Positions 40,627 to 48,673 of a stretch of DNA of 64,000 bases are shown here, piece after piece (the stretch's first letter is position 1; each line of letters begins with the position of its first letter). Made by a program: the position numbers and the translations under genes. The notes beneath the pieces are model-generated. The model saw only the letters and a program-made list of their open reading frames with translations. It made no database searches and was not told the origin of the DNA. Origin of the DNA: Hyphomicrobium denitrificans 1NES1 (GTDB taxonomy: Bacteria; Pseudomonadota; Alphaproteobacteria; Rhizobiales; Hyphomicrobiaceae); the NCBI RefSeq assembly GCF_000230975.2, contig NC_021172.1, forward strand, positions 1,054,001 to 1,118,000. Reading direction: 5' to 3'.

Positions 40627-42806
40627 ACGCCACCGTCGCGAGCCATGCGCCGAGCATAGAAACGCGGCAGACCATCGTACTTTCGGTGCCGAGCATCGTT
40701 TGCGGCAATTGCATTCGCTCTGTCGAAAACACGCTTCGTGCGTTACGTGGGGTCGAAGCTGCCCGCGCAAACCTTTCGACCAAGCGGGTATCGGTGGTCG
40801 TCGATCCTTCTCTCAGTTCTGCGGTCGATCTGACGACGGCTCTTGAGCGCGCGGGATTTCCAGCTGCACTGCTGGCGGATGGTGTCGAGACGGAACAGAC
40901 TGCACGCGCAAGCGAGCTTATCCCTCGCGTCGGCGTTGCCGGTTTCGCTGCAGCCAACATCATGCTGCTGTCCGTATCCGTCTGGTCGGGGCAGGCGAGC
41001 GACATGGACAGCTCCGTCAAGGATCTGTTCCATTGGCTATCGGCGCTCATCGCTCTGCCGGCCGTGGCTTACGCCGGACAACCCTTCTTCAAGTCGGCTC
41101 TTGCGGCGTTGAAATCGCGGCGCCTCAACATGGATGTACCGATCTCGCTCGGCGTCCTGCTGGCGACGGGGATGAGTCTCTTCCAGACGATGCGCAGCTC
41201 GGAGCAGATCTACTTCGACGCCGCAGTGACGCTTCTTTTCTTTTTGCTGATCGGCCGCGCGCTCGATGAGCGCATGCGAACAAAGGCTCGCGGGGCAGCC
41301 GAGAACCTGATTGGCCTCAGAGCGATAAACGCCACGCTTGTCGAGAGGAATCAAACGACCAAGGTCGTTCCGGCAAGCTCCCTTAAGCCTGGCATGGTCA
41401 TCGCGGTTGCTGCAGGCGAGCGCATTGCAGGTGACGGAGAGGTCATCTCCGGCCGGAGCGAAATCGACGAAAGCCTTATCAGCGGTGAAACGCGGCCGCG
41501 TGCCGTATCGATCGGGGATTGCGTATACGCGGGCACCGTCAACGGCGGCGCGGCGCTGAATGTCCGCATCACCGCGTCGGAAGACAATACGCTGTTGAGC
41601 GAAATCGGCCGCATGATGCTGGCTGCGGAGCAAAGCCGCGGTCGCTATGTCCGTCTCGCGGATCGCGCCTCGCAGATCTACGCTCCCGCAGTTCATATTC
41701 TGGGGTTGCTGACGTTTATCGGATGGATGGCGATCGGTGCGCCGTGGGATCAATCTCTCACGCACGCGATTGCCGTTCTCATCATCACGTGCCCGTGCGC
41801 CTTGGCTCTCGCCGTGCCCGCAGTGCAGGTCGCAGCAATGAGCCGTTTGTTCAACCGGGGCGTTATCGTAAAAGCGCCCGACGGACTAGAGCGTCTCGCG
41901 GAAATCAATTGCGTTGTCTTCGACAAGACCGGAACGCTCACGACGGGTGAGCTGCGGCTCAAGGCAGGCGACGATGTCGATACGGTTGCGCTTGGGAGAG
42001 CTGGATCGATCGCAGGGGTGAGCAAGCACCCTTATGCCAAAGCGCTCGCGAGGGCTGCACGCGCGCAAGGCATTCGAACGTATGCTGTCGAGGGCGTCGA
42101 AGAAATTCCAGGCTCGGGCCTCATCGCAACCTCAGCTGGCATCGAAGAAAAGGTTGGATCTGCCGCCTGGGCCGGCGTCGAAGATGGGTGCGCATCGATC
42201 TGGTATGCGGTTGAAGGCAAGCCTGCTGTCGGCTTCGACTTCATCGATGAACCAAGGAAGGATGCGGCTGCGTGCGTCTCTGAGCTTCAGCATGCCGGAT
42301 ACCTGGTTAGGCTGTTATCTGGAGACCGGCGTGAGACCGTTGCGCAAACGGCGGCTGCTTGCGGCATTGAGGGTTGGGCCGCCGAAGTTCGTCCCGATCA
42401 AAAGCTGCAGGCGATCGAAGCATTAAAGGCGCAAGGATATAAAGCACTGATGGTGGGCGACGGCCTCAATGATGCGCCCGCCCTCGCTGCCGGGCATGCC
42501 TCTCTGTCGCCCGCGTCAGCCATCGACATCGCGCAGAATGCAGCCGACGCGGTCTTTCAAGGTGAGCTTCTTCGACCGGTCATTGAGACGCTCGCGCTTG
42601 CCAAGGCTGCACGCCGCTTGGCGCTGCAGAATTTTGCAATCGCCATCCTATACAATTCGGTTTTCGTGCCGCTCGCGATGATGGGGTACGTTACGCCGCT
42701 GATCGCCGCGTTGGCCATGTCGAGTTCTTCGATTATAGTCACTGCGAATGCACTTCGACTCCGCTCGATGAGGCTGCATCTACCACAGGTTGGAACATCG
42801 GCATGA
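40611..42806 (+). CDS. ccoI: copper-transporting P1B ATPase for cbb3 assembly, CcoI/FixI
   Basis: A 731-residue P-type ATPase that loads copper for CcoN. The heavy-metal-binding domain has Cys31-Gly-Asn-Cys34. Eight helices follow, with the transport motif Cys-Pro-Cys (in Ile-Thr-Cys-Pro-Cys-Ala-Leu) around residue 390. Asp-Lys-Thr-Gly-Thr holds the phosphorylated Asp (about residue 437), and Gly-Asp-Gly-Leu-Asn-Asp-Ala-Pro is the hinge motif. The ATG at 40611 is preferred to an upstream in-frame start within ccoH. It ends overlapping ccoS by four bases. Confidence 0.95.
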   Translation: MEAALDATVASHAPSIETRQTIVLSVPSIVCGNCIRSVENTLRALRGVEAARANLSTKRVSVVVDPSLSSAVDLTTALERAGFPAALLADGVETEQTARASELIPRVGVAGFAAANIMLLSVSVWSGQASDMDSSVKDLFHWLSALIALPAVAYAGQPFFKSALAALKSRRLNMDVPISLGVLLATGMSLFQTMRSSEQIYFDAAVTLLFFLLIGRALDERMRTKARGAAENLIGLRAINATLVERNQTTKVVPASSLKPGMVIAVAAGERIAGDGEVISGRSEIDESLISGETRPRAVSIGDCVYAGTVNGGAALNVRITASEDNTLLSEIGRMMLAAEQSRGRYVRLADRASQIYAPAVHILGLLTFIGWMAIGAPWDQSLTHAIAVLIITCPCALALAVPAVQVAAMSRLFNRGVIVKAPDGLERLAEINCVVFDKTGTLTTGELRLKAGDDVDTVALGRAGSIAGVSKHPYAKALARAARAQGIRTYAVEGVEEIPGSGLIATSAGIEEKVGSAAWAGVEDGCASIWYAVEGKPAVGFDFIDEPRKDAAACVSELQHAGYLVRLLSGDRRETVAQTAAACGIEGWAAEVRPDQKLQAIEALKAQGYKALMVGDGLNDAPALAAGHASLSPASAIDIAQNAADAVFQGELLRPVIETLALAKAARRLALQNFAIAILYNSVFVPLAMMGYVTPLIAALAMSSSSIIVTANALRLRSMRLHLPQVGTSA

Positions 42807-42988
42807 CCGCGCTCGCTTGGCTCATTCCTGCTGCGTTGACGCTCGGTATGATGGGGCTCGCCGCCTTCCTCTGGGCGCTCCGCAGTGGCCAATTCGACGA
42901 TCTTGAAGGCGCCAAGTGGCGCGCCATCAGCGATGATACTGATTGCATTGAGGCGCCATCGGAACGAGGCCCAGCGGGCGATGTTTGA
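42803..42988 (+). CDS. ccoS: cbb3 oxidase maturation protein CcoS
   Basis: A 61-residue single-pass protein. The hydrophobic helix at about 5-27 is followed by Trp-Ala-Leu-Arg-Ser-Gly-Gln-Phe-Asp-Asp-Leu-Glu-Gly, the family signature. It is required to insert cofactors into the oxidase in bacteria where it was studied. Coupled to ccoI by an ATGA overlap, and its end overlaps the next gene by eight bases. Confidence 0.92.
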   Translation: MTALAWLIPAALTLGMMGLAAFLWALRSGQFDDLEGAKWRAISDDTDCIEAPSERGPAGDV

Positions 42989-43673
42989 CGAGAGTTTCAT
43001 TCGTGGTGCCGCCGTCGGGCTTGCGAGTGCATTCCATTGCGGCACGATGTGCGGCGGCATTGCCTGCGGCGCCAATCTGCTTCTTGGAGCGAAGACGCCT
43101 GGAGACAGGAACCTCAATCTTCTTCTGATGCAAGCCGGGCGCATCGCGACCTATTCCGCGATTGGCGGCATCGCCGGCACATTCGGCAGCGAGTTGCTGG
43201 CTCGCTCGTCCTTGAGCAGCCCGGCTGTTCTGCAGTGGGCAGCGGCGGCGTCGCTCTTATGGATGGGAATGGTTCTCGCCGGACTTATGCCGAGGCTGGC
43301 TCTCATCGATCATGGCATGCAGGCTCTCGCATCAAGAGCAAACACCATGTTGCGGCCTGCCGGCCGGGGCCGTTATCTCGCGCCGGTGACGCTCGGCGTC
43401 GTTTGGGGTCTAAACGCCTGCCCGATGGTCTATGGTGCTGCGTTTCTGGCATCTCTGACGCGGACTGGCGTTCAAGGCGCGACGTTCATGCTGGGTTTCG
43501 GCGTGGGCACCGTGCCGGCAGTAATTGCGTCCGCTTATGGAGTCATGTGGCTCAACCGGCGCGCCGCAGGAACGAGATTGAAGCTCTTGGCCGGGCTTGT
43601 CCTCGCGACCGGTGGCGTTGCCATCGCCTACTTTCCGCAGCATTTCGCCAGCTTGCTGTGCGCGGTGAAATAG
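42981..43673 (+). CDS. SafE/TauE-like membrane protein of cbb3 loci
   Basis: A 230-residue membrane protein with six helices. The motif His-Cys-Gly-Thr-Met-Cys-Gly-Gly (about residues 17-24) in the first helix is the metal-binding-like signature of the COG2836 group that accompanies cco genes. Asn-Ala-Cys-Pro-Met-Val-Tyr (about 152-158) marks the second half. The ATG at 42981 lies inside ccoS. Membership in copper handling for oxidase assembly is inferred from the motif and operon position. Last gene of the cco transcript; no strong terminator is visible after it. Confidence 0.85.
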   Translation: MFDESFIRGAAVGLASAFHCGTMCGGIACGANLLLGAKTPGDRNLNLLLMQAGRIATYSAIGGIAGTFGSELLARSSLSSPAVLQWAAAASLLWMGMVLAGLMPRLALIDHGMQALASRANTMLRPAGRGRYLAPVTLGVVWGLNACPMVYGAAFLASLTRTGVQGATFMLGFGVGTVPAVIASAYGVMWLNRRAAGTRLKLLAGLVLATGGVAIAYFPQHFASLLCAVK

Positions 43674-43829
43674 TGACCGCGGGACTTCACCGAGCCCGCC
43701 GCGCGAGGTTTTCCTGATCGGGTTATGGTTATTGTAGTCCGAGAACGCGGCACGACAGAGGATTTTGGACAGCACAATTTCTAACTGGTCCGCTTTGAAC
43801 CTATTCCCGGTCCCACAACATCGGCATTC

Positions 43830-45032
43830 CTAGTTTGCAACGAGAACTTTGTAACGCCGGTCAGTCAATGTTTTCAGGAAAGCAATGAGCGCGTCGATGT
43901 CGCTGTCTGCGAGCGTTTGAGCCCTGAGATCGGCTTCGACAACGTTGGTTTCGACCTCAGGCGCATCCCAACGGTTGCCAGTTTCGGGATTGGTCTTGGC
44001 GATATCGCTCGTTGAATATCGCTGGTGAAAAAGAATTGCGGTCCTTAGCTCCTGAAACACGCCATTATGCATATATGGCCCGGTGACTGCGACGTTGCGC
44101 AACGTCGGAACTTTGAACTTGCCGTCGAACTCAGAACCCTTTGCAGCGGGATTTTCCATGAGACCGTGATCGATGCGTTGAGCATCGCTGCGGTTCAGTC
44201 GCCGTACCGTGGTATTTTTAGGTACGCCCAAATTGACATATCCGAAGTTTGTGAACGCTTCACCGTGGACCCCGGCAACGGCGGCGCTCGAATGGCAGCG
44301 ATTACAGCCGGAGCCGTCCTTGGAAAAGAATAAGTCGTGACCCCGGATCTCGGTATCGGACAAAGGCGCTTCGCCGCGTAACGAACGATCGTACTTGGAG
44401 TCGAAGGGTGAAAATTCTGGGGTACGCAGAAATGCAGTGATCGCGCTTCTTAGTGCCGCGAAGGCTTTAGGCGTATCCGCCAGGACGTCGTCTCCGAAAA
44501 GAGCGCTGAACGCGGCTTGATAATCCGGATTTTCGCGAAGACGGGAAACGACGCTCCCTTTATCGGGCATGCCCATTTCCACCGGGTTGAGAATCGGATC
44601 ACCGACTTGCGTTTCCAGGCTCTCTGCCCGGCCATCCCAAAACATTCCACCCACCGCCTCCCGGTCGCCCAAAATATGGAAGGGTGGCGTCATATGAGCG
44701 TAGGATAACGTCGGGGAATTTCTGTCGCCAAGCGAACGGCCATCGCCACCGCGAGAAATTGCGCCTTGGATCTCGCCTAAAGCTCTCGGGTCGGTAAACG
44801 CAAGCTCGGGAGAATGGCAGCTCATGCAATTCTGCTTGCGACTGAATGACAGATTTCGGTCGGAGAAGAGGGCGCTTCCAAGCTCTTCGCGCGTATCCAA
44901 GCTTTCCGCGTATGCAGATTGAAAAGATGGGCAGCAGAAAATCGCAACGACGACTGAGACTTCACAGAAAAGGGACATGACGCCCTTTCGAAGCCGGCTC
45001 TTCGTACCGAGCCTCAAGACCCTTATCGTCAT
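43830..45032 (-). CDS. diheme cytochrome c peroxidase/MauG-like protein
   Basis: A 400-residue exported protein. The ATG at 45032 overlaps the TGA of the upstream gene (ATGA), which fixes the start. After a hydrophobic signal region come two heme sites, Cys-Met-Ser-Cys-His near residue 75 and Cys-Asn-Arg-Cys-His near residue 250, with Trp-Asp-Gly-Arg-Ala-Glu-Ser-Leu between them as in bacterial diheme peroxidases. Phe-Lys-Val-Pro-Thr-Leu-Arg-Asn-Val-Ala and Tyr-Met-His-Asn-Gly-Val-Phe in the second half are family motifs. It may reduce peroxide or oxidise a partner protein, as MauG and MbnH do. Third gene of the TonB-receptor operon. Confidence 0.85.
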   Translation of the reverse strand: MTIRVLRLGTKSRLRKGVMSLFCEVSVVVAIFCCPSFQSAYAESLDTREELGSALFSDRNLSFSRKQNCMSCHSPELAFTDPRALGEIQGAISRGGDGRSLGDRNSPTLSYAHMTPPFHILGDREAVGGMFWDGRAESLETQVGDPILNPVEMGMPDKGSVVSRLRENPDYQAAFSALFGDDVLADTPKAFAALRSAITAFLRTPEFSPFDSKYDRSLRGEAPLSDTEIRGHDLFFSKDGSGCNRCHSSAAVAGVHGEAFTNFGYVNLGVPKNTTVRRLNRSDAQRIDHGLMENPAAKGSEFDGKFKVPTLRNVAVTGPYMHNGVFQELRTAILFHQRYSTSDIAKTNPETGNRWDAPEVETNVVEADLRAQTLADSDIDALIAFLKTLTDRRYKVLVAN

Positions 45033-45565
45033 TTTCCATCCGCCTCGCGGATCGTCAGCTTGATTGAATTCTCCGATGCCCCGCCGATCTGTACGGTTGC
45101 GGAACCGACACCCAGCTCGAACCGCACGCTCTTTCGCACCGTCTTGCAATTCGGGTCACCCGAAAACGCAGTCGATTGGACTAATTCGTCGTTTTGTACG
45201 ACGTCGATCCAGGCGTGATTTGGGAGTGTGATTTGATAAAGCCCGGGCTTCTGCACGCCGGCGATCGTCAACCATCCGGAGAAGCTGTTTTGAGGTATCG
45301 CTTGCTTCTTGATCCCCGGCGTTATCGGAAATTTGACGGTCGGCGACGGTTCAAGTCTGAGCTCGATCGCCTTGGTGGGGATCGATGCGATTGTGCCGCC
45401 TGTTGTCACCGCTTCGGCCTCATGCGCCGCTATCAAGCCAATTTCGGTATCGACGGGCCATTTGAAACCGCTGCATGTCTCGGCCATCGCCACCCCATGC
45501 ATGCCCGTTAGCGCCAGGACGGCAATGGGTAAAAGGCGCCAGAACGAAGTGCGGTGGATGCGCAT
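45029..45565 (-). CDS. secreted protein of the TonB-receptor/diheme peroxidase operon
   Basis: A 178-residue protein from ATG 45565 (a second in-frame start is at 45583). The signal peptide ends Ala-Met-Ala-Glu-Thr-Cys. The mature part is beta-rich, with Cys in Glu-Thr-Cys-Ser-Gly and Asp-Pro-Asn-Cys-Lys likely paired. Lys-Pro-Gly-Leu-Tyr-Gln-Ile-Thr-Leu and Trp-Ile-Asp-Val-Val resemble homologues kept next to diheme peroxidases. It is not the four-Cys MbnP type. It lies 45 bases downstream of the TonB receptor and is coupled to the peroxidase gene. Confidence 0.7.
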   Translation of the reverse strand: MRIHRTSFWRLLPIAVLALTGMHGVAMAETCSGFKWPVDTEIGLIAAHEAEAVTTGGTIASIPTKAIELRLEPSPTVKFPITPGIKKQAIPQNSFSGWLTIAGVQKPGLYQITLPNHAWIDVVQNDELVQSTAFSGDPNCKTVRKSVRFELGVGSATVQIGGASENSIKLTIREADGK

Positions 45566-45610
45566 CTCTCTGTTCCTTATCAAACCTCAATGGGGTGTCA
45601 GGGTGTGGAT

Positions 45611-47851
45611 CTAAAATTGGGTGCGCATGTTGGCATAGAAACTGCGCCCCATTTCAGGATAACCATCCGTCAAGACATAGTTCTCGTCGAAGATGTTACG
45701 TGCCGTAAAGAGAAGGCTCGTCTTGTCGCTGAGGTCATATTCGGTCTGGAAGTTCGCGAGCGCAAAGGCACCCGTTTTGTAATAGAGCTTCCCGTCGGTC
45801 GTGACGGTCCAACGATCGGACGCGAACTCGACGTTCGGCGTAATGCTCCACGCATCGGTGATCTTATACGTGAGGTAACTGATGCCTTTGAGCGTAGGCA
45901 TTCCTGTCAGTTCGAACGATGGGTTCGTCGGATTATGAATATCGCGTTGCAGCCACGTGATGTTGCCGCCAATCAGAAGCGAGTCGGTCACCGCGTAGTC
46001 GACCGAGTACTCGATGCCATAATAGTGGCCGTCGCCGACGTTTTGGCTCTGAGTGACGGCATTTCCTTGATAGATAAAGGGAACCGACTGGATAAGGTTC
46101 GTCACGTCACTATAAAACACGGCAGCCGACATCTGGCTGTTGCGTGCGAAATTGTTGGTCCAGCCGACTTCGTAGTTGATAGACCGCTCGGGTTCCAGGT
46201 CCGGGTTAGACGTGGCGCCGCCGAAGCGTGAGCTGAAGCGCTCAAAGATCGTCGGGAAGCGAGTCCGATCAGATACGCTGGCGTGCACGGTGCTGAAGTC
46301 GTCATAACGATAGGCAATCGCGGATTGCCAATTGAAGGCGTCTGAATCCTTCTTGTCGTATTCAAAGAGACCGTCGGTCGTCGTGAATTCCTGGGCTTCA
46401 TAAAGTTTGCGCCAGTCGTAGCTGATGCCAGCCACGATATCGAGCCGATTGGTGGCGTGGATCGTGTTCTCAAAGGCGATTGAATACGTGTCTTCGAGAT
46501 CAGTTTGGTTGGGTTCCTGGAAGCAGGGCTTCGTCGATCCACACGATACGCCTTTGACATTGTAGGCTTGTGTCTCATCGTGCTGGTCACGGCGATAGAA
46601 GAACGTCGTCTTGAACGTATCCCACGGCGTCACATCCGTTCCAAAAAGGATGCTGCCACCGCCTGCCCAATCGTCATAGTCGCTGATGAAAGCCTTCGGC
46701 GTCATCTGCGTGGTTTGCGCAGGATCGTCGTAACTTACCAGGCTATCCTTGAAGGTCGTGTAGTAAGCCTTTGTTTCAACGAACGATGAGGAGCCGAGCT
46801 TTGTGTGCGAGAGCCAATAGAGATTCTGCTGCGTGGTATCCGGCCAATCCCAATAGCGTTGGTTCGCGACAGGGTCCGTCACATGGTACGGTGCACCCTT
46901 TGCATTATTCATGCGCACGAAGTTGATGGAATAATCATCCGTTGTATTCGGTGTTAGGCCGAGCTTCGCACTGATCTGCCAATTGTCTTTATAGGAATGA
47001 TCCCGCTCGCCGCCATTCTCGACAGGCGTCGGCTTGAAATCATTCGAAAGGAACCAACCATCGGTATCGAGGACAGCGCCGCTCAGCTGTGCATAGTATC
47101 CACGCTGCCGCGTTCCGAGCGACGCGTAAGTCTTGTACCCTTCGTATTGCCCATCAGTCCCGAACATCATGCCGCCCTGGACTTCCCCCTCGACGGGTTT
47201 GGTCGGCTTCTTGGTCACGAGGTTGATTGCGCCGCCCATGCCGCCCGGTCCATTGAGAACCGATGTGTAGCCTTTCGCGATTTGGACTTCCGATACATCC
47301 GCCGTCAAAAAGCTGGCGAAATCGATGCGGTTATCAGCAGGGCGGTAGATCGTGATTCCATCGATTGAGATTGGAACCTGCCAACGGTCGAAACCGCGAA
47401 CAAAGATCAGCTGCTCGTTGCGCGTGCCCCCTGAATTCGAAGCGGCAACACCGGGAGCCAATGCCAGTGCTTGATCCAACGTGGTCTTCGAGAACGTCCA
47501 CATCGCATCGTTCGTAATCGAACTTCCGCCGACCATATCGATCTGGCCGAGCGTAAAGACGCCTGCAGTGCCGGGTAATCCGTGACCAGACAAGCTTCCG
47601 TCACCTTCACCATCAGTGTCGACCTTTTGAGCTTGGCCGCTTGTCCCATCCGATTGAATCTTATCGCTCCCCTTGGGCTTCGCGCGTGGTTTTTGAGTAA
47701 TGCGCTGCTTTGGTGCCGCCACCACAACCGGCGGCAAGGCGACTTCGGACGCGCCTTGATCATTTCTATTGGCTTCTTGTGCTTTCACATTGCCAACAGA
47801 AGTCATTGCCAGCGCGAGACACGCCGACGCGCAAACACTTCGCGAACGCAT
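45611..47851 (-). CDS. TonB-dependent outer-membrane receptor
   Basis: A 746-residue receptor. The ATG at 47851 (GGGGGAG four bases upstream) starts a signal peptide ending Val-Lys-Ala-Gln; the frame is open further up to 48169 without family-like sequence. A Lys/Pro-rich linker precedes the plug domain (Thr-Leu-Asp-Gln-Ala-Leu-Ala-Leu, Ile-Phe-Val-Arg-Gly-Phe, Gly-Gly-Ala-Ile-Asn-Leu-Val-Thr-Lys). The barrel ends with an aromatic residue (Met-Arg-Thr-Gln-Phe), as usual. It looks like a siderophore-type receptor, but the ligand is unknown. First gene of a three-gene operon with a secreted protein and a diheme peroxidase. Confidence 0.9.
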   Translation of the reverse strand: MRSRSVCASACLALAMTSVGNVKAQEANRNDQGASEVALPPVVVAAPKQRITQKPRAKPKGSDKIQSDGTSGQAQKVDTDGEGDGSLSGHGLPGTAGVFTLGQIDMVGGSSITNDAMWTFSKTTLDQALALAPGVAASNSGGTRNEQLIFVRGFDRWQVPISIDGITIYRPADNRIDFASFLTADVSEVQIAKGYTSVLNGPGGMGGAINLVTKKPTKPVEGEVQGGMMFGTDGQYEGYKTYASLGTRQRGYYAQLSGAVLDTDGWFLSNDFKPTPVENGGERDHSYKDNWQISAKLGLTPNTTDDYSINFVRMNNAKGAPYHVTDPVANQRYWDWPDTTQQNLYWLSHTKLGSSSFVETKAYYTTFKDSLVSYDDPAQTTQMTPKAFISDYDDWAGGGSILFGTDVTPWDTFKTTFFYRRDQHDETQAYNVKGVSCGSTKPCFQEPNQTDLEDTYSIAFENTIHATNRLDIVAGISYDWRKLYEAQEFTTTDGLFEYDKKDSDAFNWQSAIAYRYDDFSTVHASVSDRTRFPTIFERFSSRFGGATSNPDLEPERSINYEVGWTNNFARNSQMSAAVFYSDVTNLIQSVPFIYQGNAVTQSQNVGDGHYYGIEYSVDYAVTDSLLIGGNITWLQRDIHNPTNPSFELTGMPTLKGISYLTYKITDAWSITPNVEFASDRWTVTTDGKLYYKTGAFALANFQTEYDLSDKTSLLFTARNIFDENYVLTDGYPEMGRSFYANMRTQF

Positions 47852-48263
47852 TGGCTCCCCCAGAACCTCGATATAGCCAAATTTACTTATGCTAGATAGC
47901 CTGGTGACTATATCGAGTTTTCTACAGAGTTCAATGGTGTGGGCTTTGCGACAAATCAACATGCGCGATCGCGGAAGCTTGCTGGTGCGGAATTCGTCTG
48001 CCGTCTGCATGTTGTCGGCAGCAAGGACTGCAGACGCGATCGCGCTTGCCGTGAGAAGAGCAGAAGCGGTGGCTATGGTGGAGGGCCGATGACTGTCTGA
48101 GATTGTCCGCAGCCCGTAGATCGGACTGACATTCTCGCCTATTGCAACGTCTCTGGCGAGCGACGGCATCTACCGCTTCAATGCGGGCGCCATTGATGAT
48201 GGAATCGGAAAAGACCTATCGCAGTGGTCGCGGGTAGCAGGTCTACATGCAATGGCGCGACGG
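47852..48263. promoter_or_regulatory. upstream region of the TonB-receptor operon with a FixK-like box
   Basis: The 412 bases between the receptor start and the small gene at 48264 hold no supported gene. TTGCGACAAATCAA at 47946-47959 fits the loose FixK consensus TTG(A/C)-N6-(T/G)CAA, about 95 bases before the receptor start. A site of this looseness is expected a few times by chance in the window, so regulation by FixK/FNR is only a hypothesis. Confidence 0.3.
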
Positions 48264-48380
48264 CTAGGCGCCGTACCGCTTCACGAACAAGAGTGCGCAG
48301 GCGAGGCAAGCGGCCGTCGCGCCGCCGATGATGATGATGGCGAGCCAGTCTGCTCCCGCATATCCCCAAAAAGCGCTCAT
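48264..48380 (-). CDS. 38-residue membrane peptide, third gene of the DMT operon
   Basis: ATG 48380 to TAG 48264-48266. The peptide starts Met-Ser-Ala-Phe-Trp-Gly-Tyr-Ala-Gly, then one helix (Trp-Leu-Ala-Ile-Ile-Ile-Ile-Gly-Gly-Ala-Thr-Ala-Ala), and ends Phe-Val-Lys-Arg-Tyr-Gly-Ala with the positive residues at the C-side. Its ATG overlaps the TGA of the 98-residue gene (ATGA), a strong sign of real translation. Family and role are unknown. It may be a small partner subunit of the DMT transporter, as small membrane peptides are for other pumps; this is inferred. Confidence 0.6.
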   Translation of the reverse strand: MSAFWGYAGADWLAIIIIGGATAACLACALLFVKRYGA

Positions 48381-48673
48381 TCGACCGAACCTTCCGTGAG
48401 TAAGCCTGTATCCATCATCCGTGCCTTGCCGAAGTCGGTAACGGCATAGAAGAAGGTCAGCATCGGTTTGTCGCGGATGTTTTTCAGTTTCGACTGAAGC
48501 CGGATTATGAGGCCGGCTGCGGCGAGCTCGTCGAGGGCCACACGAATGGAATTCTCCCAGTACTCGCCCGAGTGCCCGTACTCGCGCAGCGTCCTTGCTA
48601 TCAGGTCTTCGTCCCACAAGCCGGCGACGCTGTTGAGCTCGACCAACAGAAATCCTTTCTGGTGCAGCTTCAT
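48377..48673 (-). CDS. 98-residue soluble helical protein, second gene of the DMT operon
   Basis: A soluble protein with no signal peptide or membrane helix. It looks winged-helix-like: Leu-Trp-Asp-Glu-Asp-Leu-Ile-Ala-Arg-Thr-Leu, Ser-Ile-Arg-Val-Ala-Leu-Asp-Glu-Leu-Ala-Ala-Ala-Gly-Leu-Ile, then Phe-Phe-Tyr-Ala-Val-Thr-Asp-Phe-Gly-Lys-Ala-Arg, reminiscent of PadR- or MarR-like DNA- or ligand-binding folds with the wing ending Leu-Thr-Phe-Phe-Tyr. ATG and TGA overlap both neighbours by four bases (48670-48673 and 48377-48380). It may sense the transported compound. The fold is my reading only. Confidence 0.65.
   Translation of the reverse strand: MKLHQKGFLLVELNSVAGLWDEDLIARTLREYGHSGEYWENSIRVALDELAAAGLIIRLQSKLKNIRDKPMLTFFYAVTDFGKARMMDTGLLTEGSVE

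Noticed and set aside
47852..48169. Upstream in-frame extension of the TonB receptor
   Set aside because: The ATG at 47851 has a strong ribosome site and begins a signal peptide; the extension is not receptor-like and would bury the signal.
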